64,000 nt of DNA, from the NCBI GenBank assembly GCA_900548875.1, contig URMA01000001.1, forward strand, positions 1 to 64,000. The letters are read 5' to 3'. A program made the position numbers and the translations under genes. Below, in pieces: positions 57,049-64,000 of the stretch. The notes under the pieces were generated by a model that had not been told where the DNA came from, searched no databases, and saw only the letters and a program-made list of their open reading frames with translations. Source of the DNA: an uncultured Porphyromonadaceae bacterium (lineage in GTDB: Bacteria > Bacteroidota > Bacteroidia > Bacteroidales > Muribaculaceae). How positions within the stretch are numbered: the first letter of the stretch is position 1; each line of letters opens with the position of its first letter.

Positions 57049-57785
57049 TTCCCTGTCTTGACGTCAAGGACGGACGAACCGTTAAAGGCGTAAACTTTCT
57101 GAATCTGAAAGATGCCGGCGACCCCGTGGAGCTGGGAAAACGATATAGCGATGAAGGAGCCGACGAACTGGTGTTTCTCGACATTACCGCCTCCCACGAA
57201 CGTCGGAAAACTTTGGCGGACATGGTCAGACGCGTGGCCAGGAACATCAGCATACCGTTCACCGTTGGCGGCGGAATCGGGAGCATTGAAGATGTGGAAA
57301 ATCTCTTGAATGCCGGAGCCGACAAAATTTCCATCAATTCCAGTGCCCTCTACCATCCGCAACTGATTGAAGACATCGCCAAGCGGTTTGGTAGCCAAGT
57401 ATGCGTAGTGGCCATCGACGCAAGAAACGAAGGCGGAACATGGCAATGCTACGTCAAAGGCGGGCGCGAACGATTCGACAAGCAGCTGATGCCCTGGGCA
57501 CATGAAGTGCAGGAACGCGGAGCCGGTGAAATACTCTTCACGAGCATGGACCACGACGGAGTGAAACACGGATTTGCCTGCGAAGCACTGGCAGAACTGG
57601 CCGGACAGTCGTCCATTCCGATTATCGCCTCCGGAGGCTGCGGAACAATGCAGCATTTTGCCGACGCGTTCACCATCGGGAAAGCCGATGCAGCGCTTGC
57701 CGCCAGCGTGTTCCACTTCAACGAAATAAACATTAGAAAACTGAAACAATATTTACAACAACAAAACATAACTGTAAGATTATGA
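57030..57785 (+). CDS. hisF: imidazole glycerol phosphate synthase, cyclase subunit
   Basis: The 251-residue TIM barrel paralogue of HisA starts [20 protein letters not shown] with catalytic Asp11. It has the [20 protein letters not shown] phosphate site, a second catalytic Asp in [10 protein letters not shown] and [11 protein letters not shown]. It works with HisH to form imidazole glycerol phosphate and AICAR. Confidence 0.95.
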   Translation: MLAKRIIPCLDVKDGRTVKGVNFLNLKDAGDPVELGKRYSDEGADELVFLDITASHERRKTLADMVRRVARNISIPFTVGGGIGSIEDVENLLNAGADKISINSSALYHPQLIEDIAKRFGSQVCVVAIDARNEGGTWQCYVKGGRERFDKQLMPWAHEVQERGAGEILFTSMDHDGVKHGFACEALAELAGQSSIPIIASGGCGTMQHFADAFTIGKADAALAASVFHFNEINIRKLKQYLQQQNITVRL

Positions 57786-58378
57786 CTCTCGATTTTGAAA
57801 AAATGGGCGGACTGGTTCCTGCCATCATACAGGATGCCCGCACGAAAAACGTATTGATGCTCGGTTTCATGAACAAGGAAGCGTTCGAGAAAACCGAATC
57901 GACGGGTCTTGTCACATTCTACAGCCGCACGAAAAAACGTCTTTGGACAAAAGGCGAAGAAAGCGGCAACATACTGAAAGTAGTATCCATTGCCGACGAC
58001 TGCGACCACGACACCCTGCTCATCCAGGCCATACCGGCCGGTCCTGTCTGCCATACGGGCAATGCCACCTGCTTTAGCGAAACCAACAAATTCGGCATCG
58101 AATTTCTCGCCTACCTGCAGGAATTCATCAACCGCCGCCATCAGGAAATGCCGGAAGGTTCCTACACCACTTCACTTTTCAAAAAGGGGGTCAACCGCAT
58201 GGCGCAAAAAGTGGGAGAAGAAGCCGTTGAAACGGTCATTGAAGCCACCAACGGTACAGACGACCGACTTATCTACGAAGCGTCGGACCTCATCTACCAC
58301 CTCATCGTGCTGCTTACATCTAAGGGATTAACCATCAACGATCTTGCCGTAGAACTGGAAAAACGGCATAAAGAATAA
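57782..58378 (+). CDS. hisI: bifunctional phosphoribosyl-AMP cyclohydrolase / phosphoribosyl-ATP pyrophosphatase
   Basis: The 198-residue fusion (HisIE) carries out two early histidine steps. The cyclohydrolase part (about 1-110) contains [10 protein letters not shown] and the metal-binding CHTGNATC at 90-97. The pyrophosphatase part (about 118-198) is a helical MazG-like domain with [11 protein letters not shown]. It overlaps hisF by 4 bases. hisG, D, C and B are not in the window. Confidence 0.95.
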   Translation: MTLDFEKMGGLVPAIIQDARTKNVLMLGFMNKEAFEKTESTGLVTFYSRTKKRLWTKGEESGNILKVVSIADDCDHDTLLIQAIPAGPVCHTGNATCFSETNKFGIEFLAYLQEFINRRHQEMPEGSYTTSLFKKGVNRMAQKVGEEAVETVIEATNGTDDRLIYEASDLIYHLIVLLTSKGLTINDLAVELEKRHKE

Positions 58379-58391
58379 CTGCAAAAAGGAT

Positions 58392-59057
58392 ATGGCAAAA
58401 CTCATTGACTATAAGAACGTAGACATCTACCGCAAAGAGCTGTTGGTGCTCAAGAACGTAAACTTCTCGCTCGAAGAAGGCGAATTCACCTATCTCATTG
58501 GACGTGTGGGAAGCGGAAAGAGCAGTCTGATGAAAACCATGTATGCAGAAATTCCAATCGACAACGGCGAGGCTACGATTTTCGACTACGACCTGAATAA
58601 AATAAAGCGCAAAGACGTGCCAATGCTGCGCCGTCAAATCGGTATCGTCTTTCAGGATTTCCAGCTGTTGTCGGACCGTTCGGTCTACGACAACCTTCTG
58701 TTCGTGCTCAAGGCTACCGGCTGGAAGAGCAAGGCGGAAATTGACGAACGCATCAATGAAGTGCTGAAAGAAGTAGGCATGAGCAACAAGTCCTACAAAA
58801 TGCCCCACGAGCTGTCGGGCGGCGAACAGCAGCGTATTGCCATCGCACGTGCCCTGCTCAACAAGCCGAAACTGATTCTGGCCGACGAACCTACCGGAAA
58901 CCTCGACAACAACACCGGCCACCAAATCATGACGTTGCTCCACAAAATCAGTTCAGAAGGGACTGCCGTCATCATGGCCACCCACAACCTGCAACTGACA
59001 AAGGAATTCCCGGCACGCATCATGCAATGCGAAGACAAAAAAGTGGTGGAAATATAA
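58392..59057 (+). CDS. ftsE: cell division ABC ATPase FtsE
   Basis: The 221-residue ABC ATPase has Walker [10 protein letters not shown] at 37-45, the Q-loop VFQDFQLL, signature LSGGEQQR and Walker [11 protein letters not shown]. Its FtsE-like features include the short length and the YDNL segment after the Q-loop. FtsE pairs with the membrane protein FtsX to control septal peptidoglycan hydrolases; ftsX is not adjacent. A LolD or MacB-type ATPase is a less likely alternative. It lies 13 bases after hisI and so is probably in the histidine transcript. Confidence 0.85.
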   Translation: MAKLIDYKNVDIYRKELLVLKNVNFSLEEGEFTYLIGRVGSGKSSLMKTMYAEIPIDNGEATIFDYDLNKIKRKDVPMLRRQIGIVFQDFQLLSDRSVYDNLLFVLKATGWKSKAEIDERINEVLKEVGMSNKSYKMPHELSGGEQQRIAIARALLNKPKLILADEPTGNLDNNTGHQIMTLLHKISSEGTAVIMATHNLQLTKEFPARIMQCEDKKVVEI

Positions 59058-59068
59058 TTTAAAATTTG

Positions 59069-59076
59069 TAATTTTG
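59069..59076 (+). promoter_or_regulatory. -7 box of lysC-lysA operon
   Basis: TAATTTTG, 37 bases before the lysC ATG; the -33 region overlaps the ftsE end and is not a clear TTTG. Confidence 0.45.
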
Positions 59077-59113
59077 CATCGATTTTTCACAAATAGATAT
59101 TGAATAGAACAAA

Positions 59114-60427
59114 ATGAAAGTGCTGAAATTTGGCGGAACATCGGTTGGTTCCGCAGATAGAATTAAACACGTTGCTGATTTAGTAACAAAACGCGGTAAA
59201 AACATCATCGTTCTGTCGGCAATGGCGGGTACCACCAACACACTCGTTGAGATTTCCGACTATTTGTACAAAAAGAACATCGATGGTGCAAAGGAAACCA
59301 TCAACATGTTGGAGAAAAAGTACTTTCAGACCATCGACCAACTGTATAGCGACGAAAACTACAAAAAGGAAGCCTTGACACAAATTCAGGCCTGCTTCAA
59401 CTATATCCGTACGTTCACAAAGGACATCTTCACTATGTTCGAGGAAAAGGAAATCCTCGCCCAAGGCGAAATCATGTCCACCGTGATGATGAACCTCTAC
59501 ATGCACCAGAACGGTGTCAAGTCGGAACTGCTGCCGGCGCTCGACTACATGCGCACCGACAAAAACGGCGAGCCTGACTATCATTTCATCAAACAGCACC
59601 TGAATGACCAGCTTGACAAATTCCAGGATGCAGAGCTATACATCACACAAGGCTACATCTGCCGTAACGCTTACGGAGAAATCGACAACCTGCAACGCGG
59701 AGGAAGCGACTATTCCGCTTCGCTTGTGGGAGCGGCCATCAATGCGGAAGAAATTGAGATATGGACCGACATCGACGGCATGCACAACAACGACCCCCGC
59801 TTTGTGGAAAACACGAAACCCGTGGAAAAGCTGAATTTCGAAGAAGCGGCAGAGTTGGCTTACTTTGGAGCAAAAATCCTTCACCCGACTTGCATCCAAC
59901 CGGCCAAACTGAACAACATACCGGTCAGACTTCTCAACACCCTCGACCCGGAAGCCAAAGGAACACTTATCGGCAACACATCAGTGCCCTGCACCATCAA
60001 AGCCGTTGCCGCCAAGGACAACATCACGGCCATTAAAATCAAATCAGGCAGAATGCTGCTTGCTTACGGATTCATGCGCAAGGTGTTTGAAATCTTCGAA
60101 TCGCACAAAACTCCTATTGACATGGTCGTAACCTCGGAAGTAGGCGTTTCCGTGACTATTGACAGCGAAAAGAACCTTGACAGCATTCTGGACGATCTGC
60201 GCAAATTTGGCACTGTCAGTGTTGACCACGACATGGTTATCATTTGCGTTGTCGGTGATCTCGAATGGAAAAACCAAGGCTTTGAGGCTAAAGCCCTTGA
60301 CGCTTTGAAAGACATCCCGGTACGCATGATTTCCTACGGCGGAAGCAATTATAACATATCATTTCTCATCAGCAAGGACGACAAAGTGAAAGCCTTGAAC
60401 CTGCTGAGCCAAAAATTGTTCAACTAA
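59114..60427 (+). CDS. lysC: aspartate kinase (monofunctional)
   Basis: The product phosphorylates aspartate, the first step to lysine, threonine and methionine. The 437-residue protein starts with the KFGGTSVGSADRIKHV nucleotide-binding strand, has the substrate region GRGGSDYSA-like QRGGSDYSASLVG and EIWTDIDGMHNNDPR, and ends with ACT domains (about 300-437) that normally bind a feedback amino acid. There is no homoserine dehydrogenase fusion. It is 14 bases from lysA, so it is probably the lysine-linked isoenzyme (inference). Confidence 0.94.
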   Translation: MKVLKFGGTSVGSADRIKHVADLVTKRGKNIIVLSAMAGTTNTLVEISDYLYKKNIDGAKETINMLEKKYFQTIDQLYSDENYKKEALTQIQACFNYIRTFTKDIFTMFEEKEILAQGEIMSTVMMNLYMHQNGVKSELLPALDYMRTDKNGEPDYHFIKQHLNDQLDKFQDAELYITQGYICRNAYGEIDNLQRGGSDYSASLVGAAINAEEIEIWTDIDGMHNNDPRFVENTKPVEKLNFEEAAELAYFGAKILHPTCIQPAKLNNIPVRLLNTLDPEAKGTLIGNTSVPCTIKAVAAKDNITAIKIKSGRMLLAYGFMRKVFEIFESHKTPIDMVVTSEVGVSVTIDSEKNLDSILDDLRKFGTVSVDHDMVIICVVGDLEWKNQGFEAKALDALKDIPVRMISYGGSNYNISFLISKDDKVKALNLLSQKLFN

Positions 60428-60441
60428 CAAGACGAGCATAT

Positions 60442-61602
60442 ATGACAAATTTTCCTGTCGAACTTTTTAAGGATATTGAAACACCGTTCTACTACTACGA
60501 CACAGCTTTGCTGAGACGTACACTGGAAACGGTGAAAAAATCAGCCGACTCTTACGGCTACCACATTCATTATGCCATTAAGGCAAATACAAATCCCGGC
60601 ATTTTAGCCGAAGTGACCAAATATGGTTTCGGCGTTGACTGCGTAAGCGGTGGTGAAATCAGAATGGCCCTTCAGGCCGGTTTTGCCGGCAATACCATCA
60701 TGTATGCCGGTGTCGGGAAAACAGACAAAGAAATAGAATTCGCATTGGACTCCAATATCCGCTGCTTCAATGTAGAATCCCTGCCTGAACTGGAAAACAT
60801 CAATGCCATTGCCGCACGCAAAAACTGCATTGCACACATTGCTATGCGCATAAACCCCAATATTGATGCACACACGCACCAATACATCACAACCGGACTG
60901 AAAGAGAACAAGTTCGGAATCAGCATGGACGACCTCGACAATTTTGTGGAAAAGGCTTTGGAGATGAAAAATATCGACCTTTGCGGCGTGCATTTCCACA
61001 TCGGGTCGCAGATTCTCTACAACGAACCCTTTGTCGAACTGTGCAAACGCATCAAAGAACTGCTGGAACGTATCGAGAAACTGGGTGCCGACATCACCAT
61101 CGTGGATGTTGGCGGCGGATTGGGCATCAACTACGACGATCCTGACAGCGAACCGATTCCTGATTTCGACAACTATTTCAAGACATTTCACGACAATCTG
61201 GAACTGAAACCCAACCAGGAACTGCATTTCGAACCGGGCCGTTCCATTGTCGGACAATGCGGCTCACTCATTACCCGTGTGCTATACGTCAAAGAAGGAA
61301 GAGAAAAGAAATTTGTCATCGTCGATGCCGGAATGACCGACCTGATACGCCCTGCCCTTTACCAGGCACACCACAAGATAGAGAACCTGACCTCACAGTC
61401 GCCCGTCGACGACGTTTATGATGTTGTAGGCCCTATCTGCGAATCATCCGACAAATTCGGTTCGGACGAGCGCCTTCCGCTCACCTCACGTGGCGACCTC
61501 ATCGCCCTGCGTTCAGCCGGAGCCTACGGTGAAGTGATGGCATCCACCTATAATGGAAGAAGTCTGCCCAAAAGCTACTTTTCCGATCAGCTGATGAAAT
61601 AA
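60442..61602 (+). CDS. lysA: diaminopimelate decarboxylase
   Basis: The product converts meso-diaminopimelate to lysine. It is a 386-residue PLP enzyme of fold type III, with the PLP lysine Lys47 in YAIKANTNPG, the HFHIGSQI motif, the phosphate-binding GGGLGINY and the dimer-supplied CESSDKFG cysteine region. It is at the short end of the family range but has all motifs. With lysC it forms a two-gene unit. Confidence 0.95.
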   Translation: MTNFPVELFKDIETPFYYYDTALLRRTLETVKKSADSYGYHIHYAIKANTNPGILAEVTKYGFGVDCVSGGEIRMALQAGFAGNTIMYAGVGKTDKEIEFALDSNIRCFNVESLPELENINAIAARKNCIAHIAMRINPNIDAHTHQYITTGLKENKFGISMDDLDNFVEKALEMKNIDLCGVHFHIGSQILYNEPFVELCKRIKELLERIEKLGADITIVDVGGGLGINYDDPDSEPIPDFDNYFKTFHDNLELKPNQELHFEPGRSIVGQCGSLITRVLYVKEGREKKFVIVDAGMTDLIRPALYQAHHKIENLTSQSPVDDVYDVVGPICESSDKFGSDERLPLTSRGDLIALRSAGAYGEVMASTYNGRSLPKSYFSDQLMK

Positions 61603-61603
61603 A

Positions 61604-61650
61604 AAATTTCCGGCATATCCGCTCAACAGCAGGACATACCGGAAAATTTC
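61604..61650. terminator. bidirectional terminator between lysA and trxA
   Basis: A long imperfect stem (AAATTTCCGGCATATCC against GGACATACCGGAAAATTT) with G-T pairs lies between convergent genes. Confidence 0.75.
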
Positions 61651-61669
61651 ATCCTCCTTTTTAGTTTTT

Positions 61670-61975
61670 CTAAGAATTGGCAACGGCATTGATTGCCGAC
61701 TCCAACGTCGGAACCGACTGCACGCCAACTTGACGCCAGACGGGTTGCCCGTTCTTGAAAATCATCAGTGTCGGCACATTGCGTATCTGATATTCAGCGG
61801 CTATTCGCATGTTCTGCTCGACATTTATTTTCAGAATTCTTGCCTTATCGCCTACCTTCGACTTCAATTCTTCCAGAATTGGATGCATTTGCTGGCAAGG
61901 TCCGCACCAGGTGGTATAGAAATCTACCAAAGTCGGAACATTGGAAGCTATGGCTTCTTTAAAATTTTCTGACAT
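61670..61975 (-). CDS. trxA: thioredoxin
   Basis: The 101-residue product is a single thioredoxin domain without a signal peptide, so it is cytosolic. The redox site WCGPC has Cys24 and Cys27, and the cis-proline is in VRNVPTLMIF-like RNVPTLMIF. It would be reduced by the TrxB encoded at 34.6 kb. It is a single gene and ends about 20 bases from the bidirectional terminator. Confidence 0.93.
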   Translation of the reverse strand: MSENFKEAIASNVPTLVDFYTTWCGPCQQMHPILEELKSKVGDKARILKINVEQNMRIAAEYQIRNVPTLMIFKNGQPVWRQVGVQSVPTLESAINAVANS

Positions 61976-62105
61976 AACTTATAACAATTAAGTGTTCTAT
62001 TCTTTTTTATGAATATAACGGCACAAAGCTTCGGAATGTTCAACGACATTGTAGCCGACCTTAAAAAAACTGAACACTGTAACCATTGAATAAATCAATT
62101 GGACT

Positions 62106-62990
62106 ATGGCACGTCATATGAATCTAACAGGAATGGGAGTTGCCCTGATTACTCCTTTCAAGCAGGACAAATCCGTCGATTATCCTGCTTTGGCCCGATT
62201 ATTGGAATACATCATACAGAACAAGGCCGACTATATCGTAGTGCTCGGTACAACCGCTGAAACCGCAACGCTGACAGAGGAAGAAAAAAAGTCAGTGAAG
62301 GAATTTGTTGTCGAACGCGTCAACCGCAGAGTTCCACTTGTTCTTGGCGTTGGCGGCAACAACACGAAAGCCCTGACCGATTACCTGAAAGAAAACGACC
62401 TGTCGGCATTCAACGCCATTCTGTCGGTTGTACCCTACTACAACAAACCGTCGCAGGAGGGAATCTACCAGCACTATAAAGCCATTGCCGAGGCATCACC
62501 GATACCGGTAATTCTCTACAACGTACCGGGACGAACCGGCGTGAACATGACAGCAGAAACAACGCTGCGCCTGGCACGCGATTTCGAAAACATCATCGGT
62601 GTCAAAGAAGCGTCGGGCAACATCACCCAGATGGACGACATCATTAAAAACAAGCCGGCCGACTTCATGGTCATTTCGGGAGACGACGGCATCACATTCC
62701 CGCTTATCACCCTGGGGGCAGTAGGTGTCATTTCCGTTATTGGAAATGCTTTCCCAAAAGAATTCAGCCGAATGGTGCGCCTCGCCCTTCACGGCCAATA
62801 CGACCAGGCGCTGCAAATCCACCACAAGTTCACGGAATTATTCAGCCTGCTCTTCGTTGACGGCAATCCGGCCGGCGTAAAATGCCTGCTCAATGCCAAA
62901 GGAATGATAGAAAACGAACTGCGCCTGCCGCTCGTTCCTACCCGTATTACGACATACGAGAAAATCCGAAAAGTACTCAACGAACTATAG
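62106..62990 (+). CDS. dapA: 4-hydroxy-tetrahydrodipicolinate synthase
   Basis: The product condenses pyruvate with aspartate semialdehyde, the first committed lysine/DAP step. The 294-residue TIM barrel has Thr49-Thr50 in GTTAETATL, Tyr138 in LYNVPGRTG and the Schiff-base Lys167 in GVKEASGN. Length is normal. A second Met at residue 5 (62118) is an equally plausible start. It is a single gene separate from lysC-lysA by the convergent trxA. Confidence 0.95.
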   Translation: MARHMNLTGMGVALITPFKQDKSVDYPALARLLEYIIQNKADYIVVLGTTAETATLTEEEKKSVKEFVVERVNRRVPLVLGVGGNNTKALTDYLKENDLSAFNAILSVVPYYNKPSQEGIYQHYKAIAEASPIPVILYNVPGRTGVNMTAETTLRLARDFENIIGVKEASGNITQMDDIIKNKPADFMVISGDDGITFPLITLGAVGVISVIGNAFPKEFSRMVRLALHGQYDQALQIHHKFTELFSLLFVDGNPAGVKCLLNAKGMIENELRLPLVPTRITTYEKIRKVLNEL

Positions 62991-63005
62991 TTTTCCCTCC
63001 GAAAA

Positions 63006-63037
63006 GTTGCATAATCTAAAAATTTCTATTACCTTTG
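63006..63037 (+). promoter_or_regulatory. promoter of tRNA-Arg
   Basis: GTTG at 63006-63009, a 20-base spacer and TACCTTTG at 63030-63037, 32 bases before the tRNA. Confidence 0.6.
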
Positions 63038-63069
63038 CCTCACTTTTTGGAGGAAAATGTTAAAAACGG

Positions 63070-63146
63070 GGTCCAGTAGCTCAGCTGGATAGAGCAACAG
63101 CCTTCTAAGCTGTGGGTCGTGGGTTCGAATCCCGCCTGGATCACCA
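63070..63146 (+). tRNA. tRNA-Arg (anticodon TCT)
   Basis: The acceptor stem is GGTCCAG / CTGGATC (one G-T pair). The anticodon stem ACAGC / GCTGT encloses CTTCTAA with TCT at 63104-63106, a GTTCGAA T-loop follows, and CCA is encoded at 63144-63146. It would read AGA and AGG codons. Confidence 0.95.
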
Positions 63147-63165
63147 ATTAAGGAGGAAGGGTCAA

Positions 63166-63210
63166 AAGCCTGATAATTAGATTTATTCTAATTGTCAGGC
63201 TTCCTTTTTT
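63166..63210 (+). terminator. terminator after tRNA-Arg
   Basis: A 15- to 16-bp stem (AAGCCTGATAATTAGA / TCTAATTGTCAGGCTT, one G-T pair) is followed by TTTTTT at 63205-63210. Confidence 0.85.
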
Positions 63211-63321
63211 ATACTCACCTCCGAAGCCATATCAAGCATACAAATATCAAAAATAAATCCGATTCCCCCACGAGAGAACCGGATATTATAGGCATACAGC
63301 TTTATTGGTATATACGGAAAG

Positions 63322-64000
63322 CTATTCCTGCTTTGCCTTCTCGGCTTCAACATCAGCACGGCTCTTGCTTTTCGTCACAAGATAGACACCGAAGAAAATC
63401 AGCACTACGGAAAGTGTCTTTTGCCAAGTAAAGGTATCCAACCCCCAAAGAACGGCAAAAATTGTCGCTACAATCGGCTGAACATAGTTGTACATACCGG
63501 CAACCGTCGGACGCAACCGGCGCAGTCCGACCAGCATCAGCAGATAGCTGAAAAATGTACCGCCGACAATGATAAAGGCACAGCCTGCAATATCGCGCCA
63601 CGGCAGTTCTGCCCAGCGAGTTTCAATAAGGCTGTCGTAAGTAAACGGAAGCAACACAATAGATGCAAAGGTAAACATCCATTTCATCAAGGTCACGACA
63701 CTGTAGCGAGCAATAAAATTCTTGAAAAGCACCATATACAGAGCATAACTGCACTGAGCCAACAGAACGAGCAAATCACCGCGAATGTCACCGGCATCTC
63801 CGCCTGTACCCGAACCGGCCATCACAAGCAACAGCGCACCCGCAGCTCCGACAACGATACCACCCACCTTCAGTCCCGTAATAGGCTCTTTCAAATAGAT
63901 GGCTGAAAAAATCATCGTAATAAGCGGCATACTGGTCGTAATAATTGAAGCGTTGACCGGAGAAGTCATCTCGACTCCCAAAATAAAACTACCCTGATTG
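63322..64000 (-). CDS. DMT (EamA) family transporter, 5' end beyond the window
   Basis: The frame is open through the right edge of the window (Asn-Gln-Gly-Ser before ILGVEMTSPVNASII), so the N-terminal third or half of the gene is missing here. The visible 225 or so residues show about six hydrophobic helices, the end of the first EamA repeat (TSPVNASIITTSMPLITMI) and the whole second repeat (LLVLLAQCSYALYMVLFKN, GMYNYVQPIVATIFAVLWG), then a charged tail. Such permeases export amino acids or metabolites; the substrate is unknown. A TTG at 63979-63981 is open but would be an improbable start in mid-repeat. Confidence 0.88.
   Translation of the reverse strand, partial: NQGSFILGVEMTSPVNASIITTSMPLITMIFSAIYLKEPITGLKVGGIVVGAAGALLLVMAGSGTGGDAGDIRGDLLVLLAQCSYALYMVLFKNFIARYSVVTLMKWMFTFASIVLLPFTYDSLIETRWAELPWRDIAGCAFIIVGGTFFSYLLMLVGLRRLRPTVAGMYNYVQPIVATIFAVLWGLDTFTWQKTLSVVLIFFGVYLVTKSKSRADVEAEKAKQE

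Noticed and set aside
59058..59113. Lysine riboswitch before lysC
   Set aside because: The gap is only 56 bases, far too short for a lysine riboswitch, and no fold is visible.

Overview
The window looks like chromosomal DNA of a gut-type member of the order Bacteroidales (Bacteroidota); the genus cannot be fixed from this sequence alone. The reasons are the many promoters with a TAnnTTTG -7 box and TTTG about 19-20 bases upstream, the near absence of Shine-Dalgarno sites, the type III glutamine synthetase, the DapL route to lysine, Bacteroidota-type neighbourhoods (trkA-trkH-ftsK-lolA-trxB; ileS-dksA-like-lspA-DUF4296) and a secreted choloylglycine-hydrolase family enzyme. I see no insertion sequence, phage, CRISPR array or rRNA operon. 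Most of the window is housekeeping metabolism on the + strand.

Layout. 0-4 kb: an M49 peptidase-like lipoprotein, tRNA-Met(CAT), a secreted TapB-like protein and an aldose 1-epimerase-like protein. 4-19 kb: a nitrogen and diaminopimelate block, gltB-gltD-asnB-dapF-dapL as one apparent operon, then a secreted WG-repeat protein and, on the other strand, glnN. 19-26 kb: a prolyl oligopeptidase gene broken by a one-base frameshift, its lipoprotein partner, an MFS pump and a malic enzyme-phosphotransacetylase fusion. 26-35.5 kb: a small membrane protein, dxs, trkA, trkH, ftsK (with an in-frame stop before its last 40 codons), a LolA-like protein and trxB. 35.6-39 kb: an AraC regulator divergent from an S15/CocE hydrolase, plus an orphan gene. 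39-43 kb: a cassette of alpha/beta hydrolase, membrane-anchored MurF-like ligase and Ddl-like ATP-grasp ligase behind a duplicated promoter element. 43-47 kb: choloylglycine hydrolase, then an AT-richer patch with a DKNYY protein, a gene remnant and a second AraC regulator. 47-54.7 kb: ftsH, ileS, dksA-like, lspA, a DUF4296 lipoprotein and an unknown gene. 54.8-63 kb: purU-hisHAFIE-ftsE, then lysC-lysA, trxA and dapA. 63-64 kb: tRNA-Arg(TCT) and a truncated DMT transporter.

The genes connect in several ways. gltBD, asnB and glnN handle glutamine, glutamate and asparagine. lysC, dapA, dapL, dapF and lysA cover most of the aspartate-to-lysine route by the aminotransferase variant; asd and dapB are not in this window. 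hisH, A, F and IE cover the middle of histidine synthesis. Points worth a second look are the two interrupted genes (ftsK, prolyl oligopeptidase), the hydrolase/MurF-like/Ddl-like cassette with its duplicated promoter and repetitive Ddl tail, the paired direct repeats before the WG-repeat gene, and the remnant-bearing patch near 45.7 kb.
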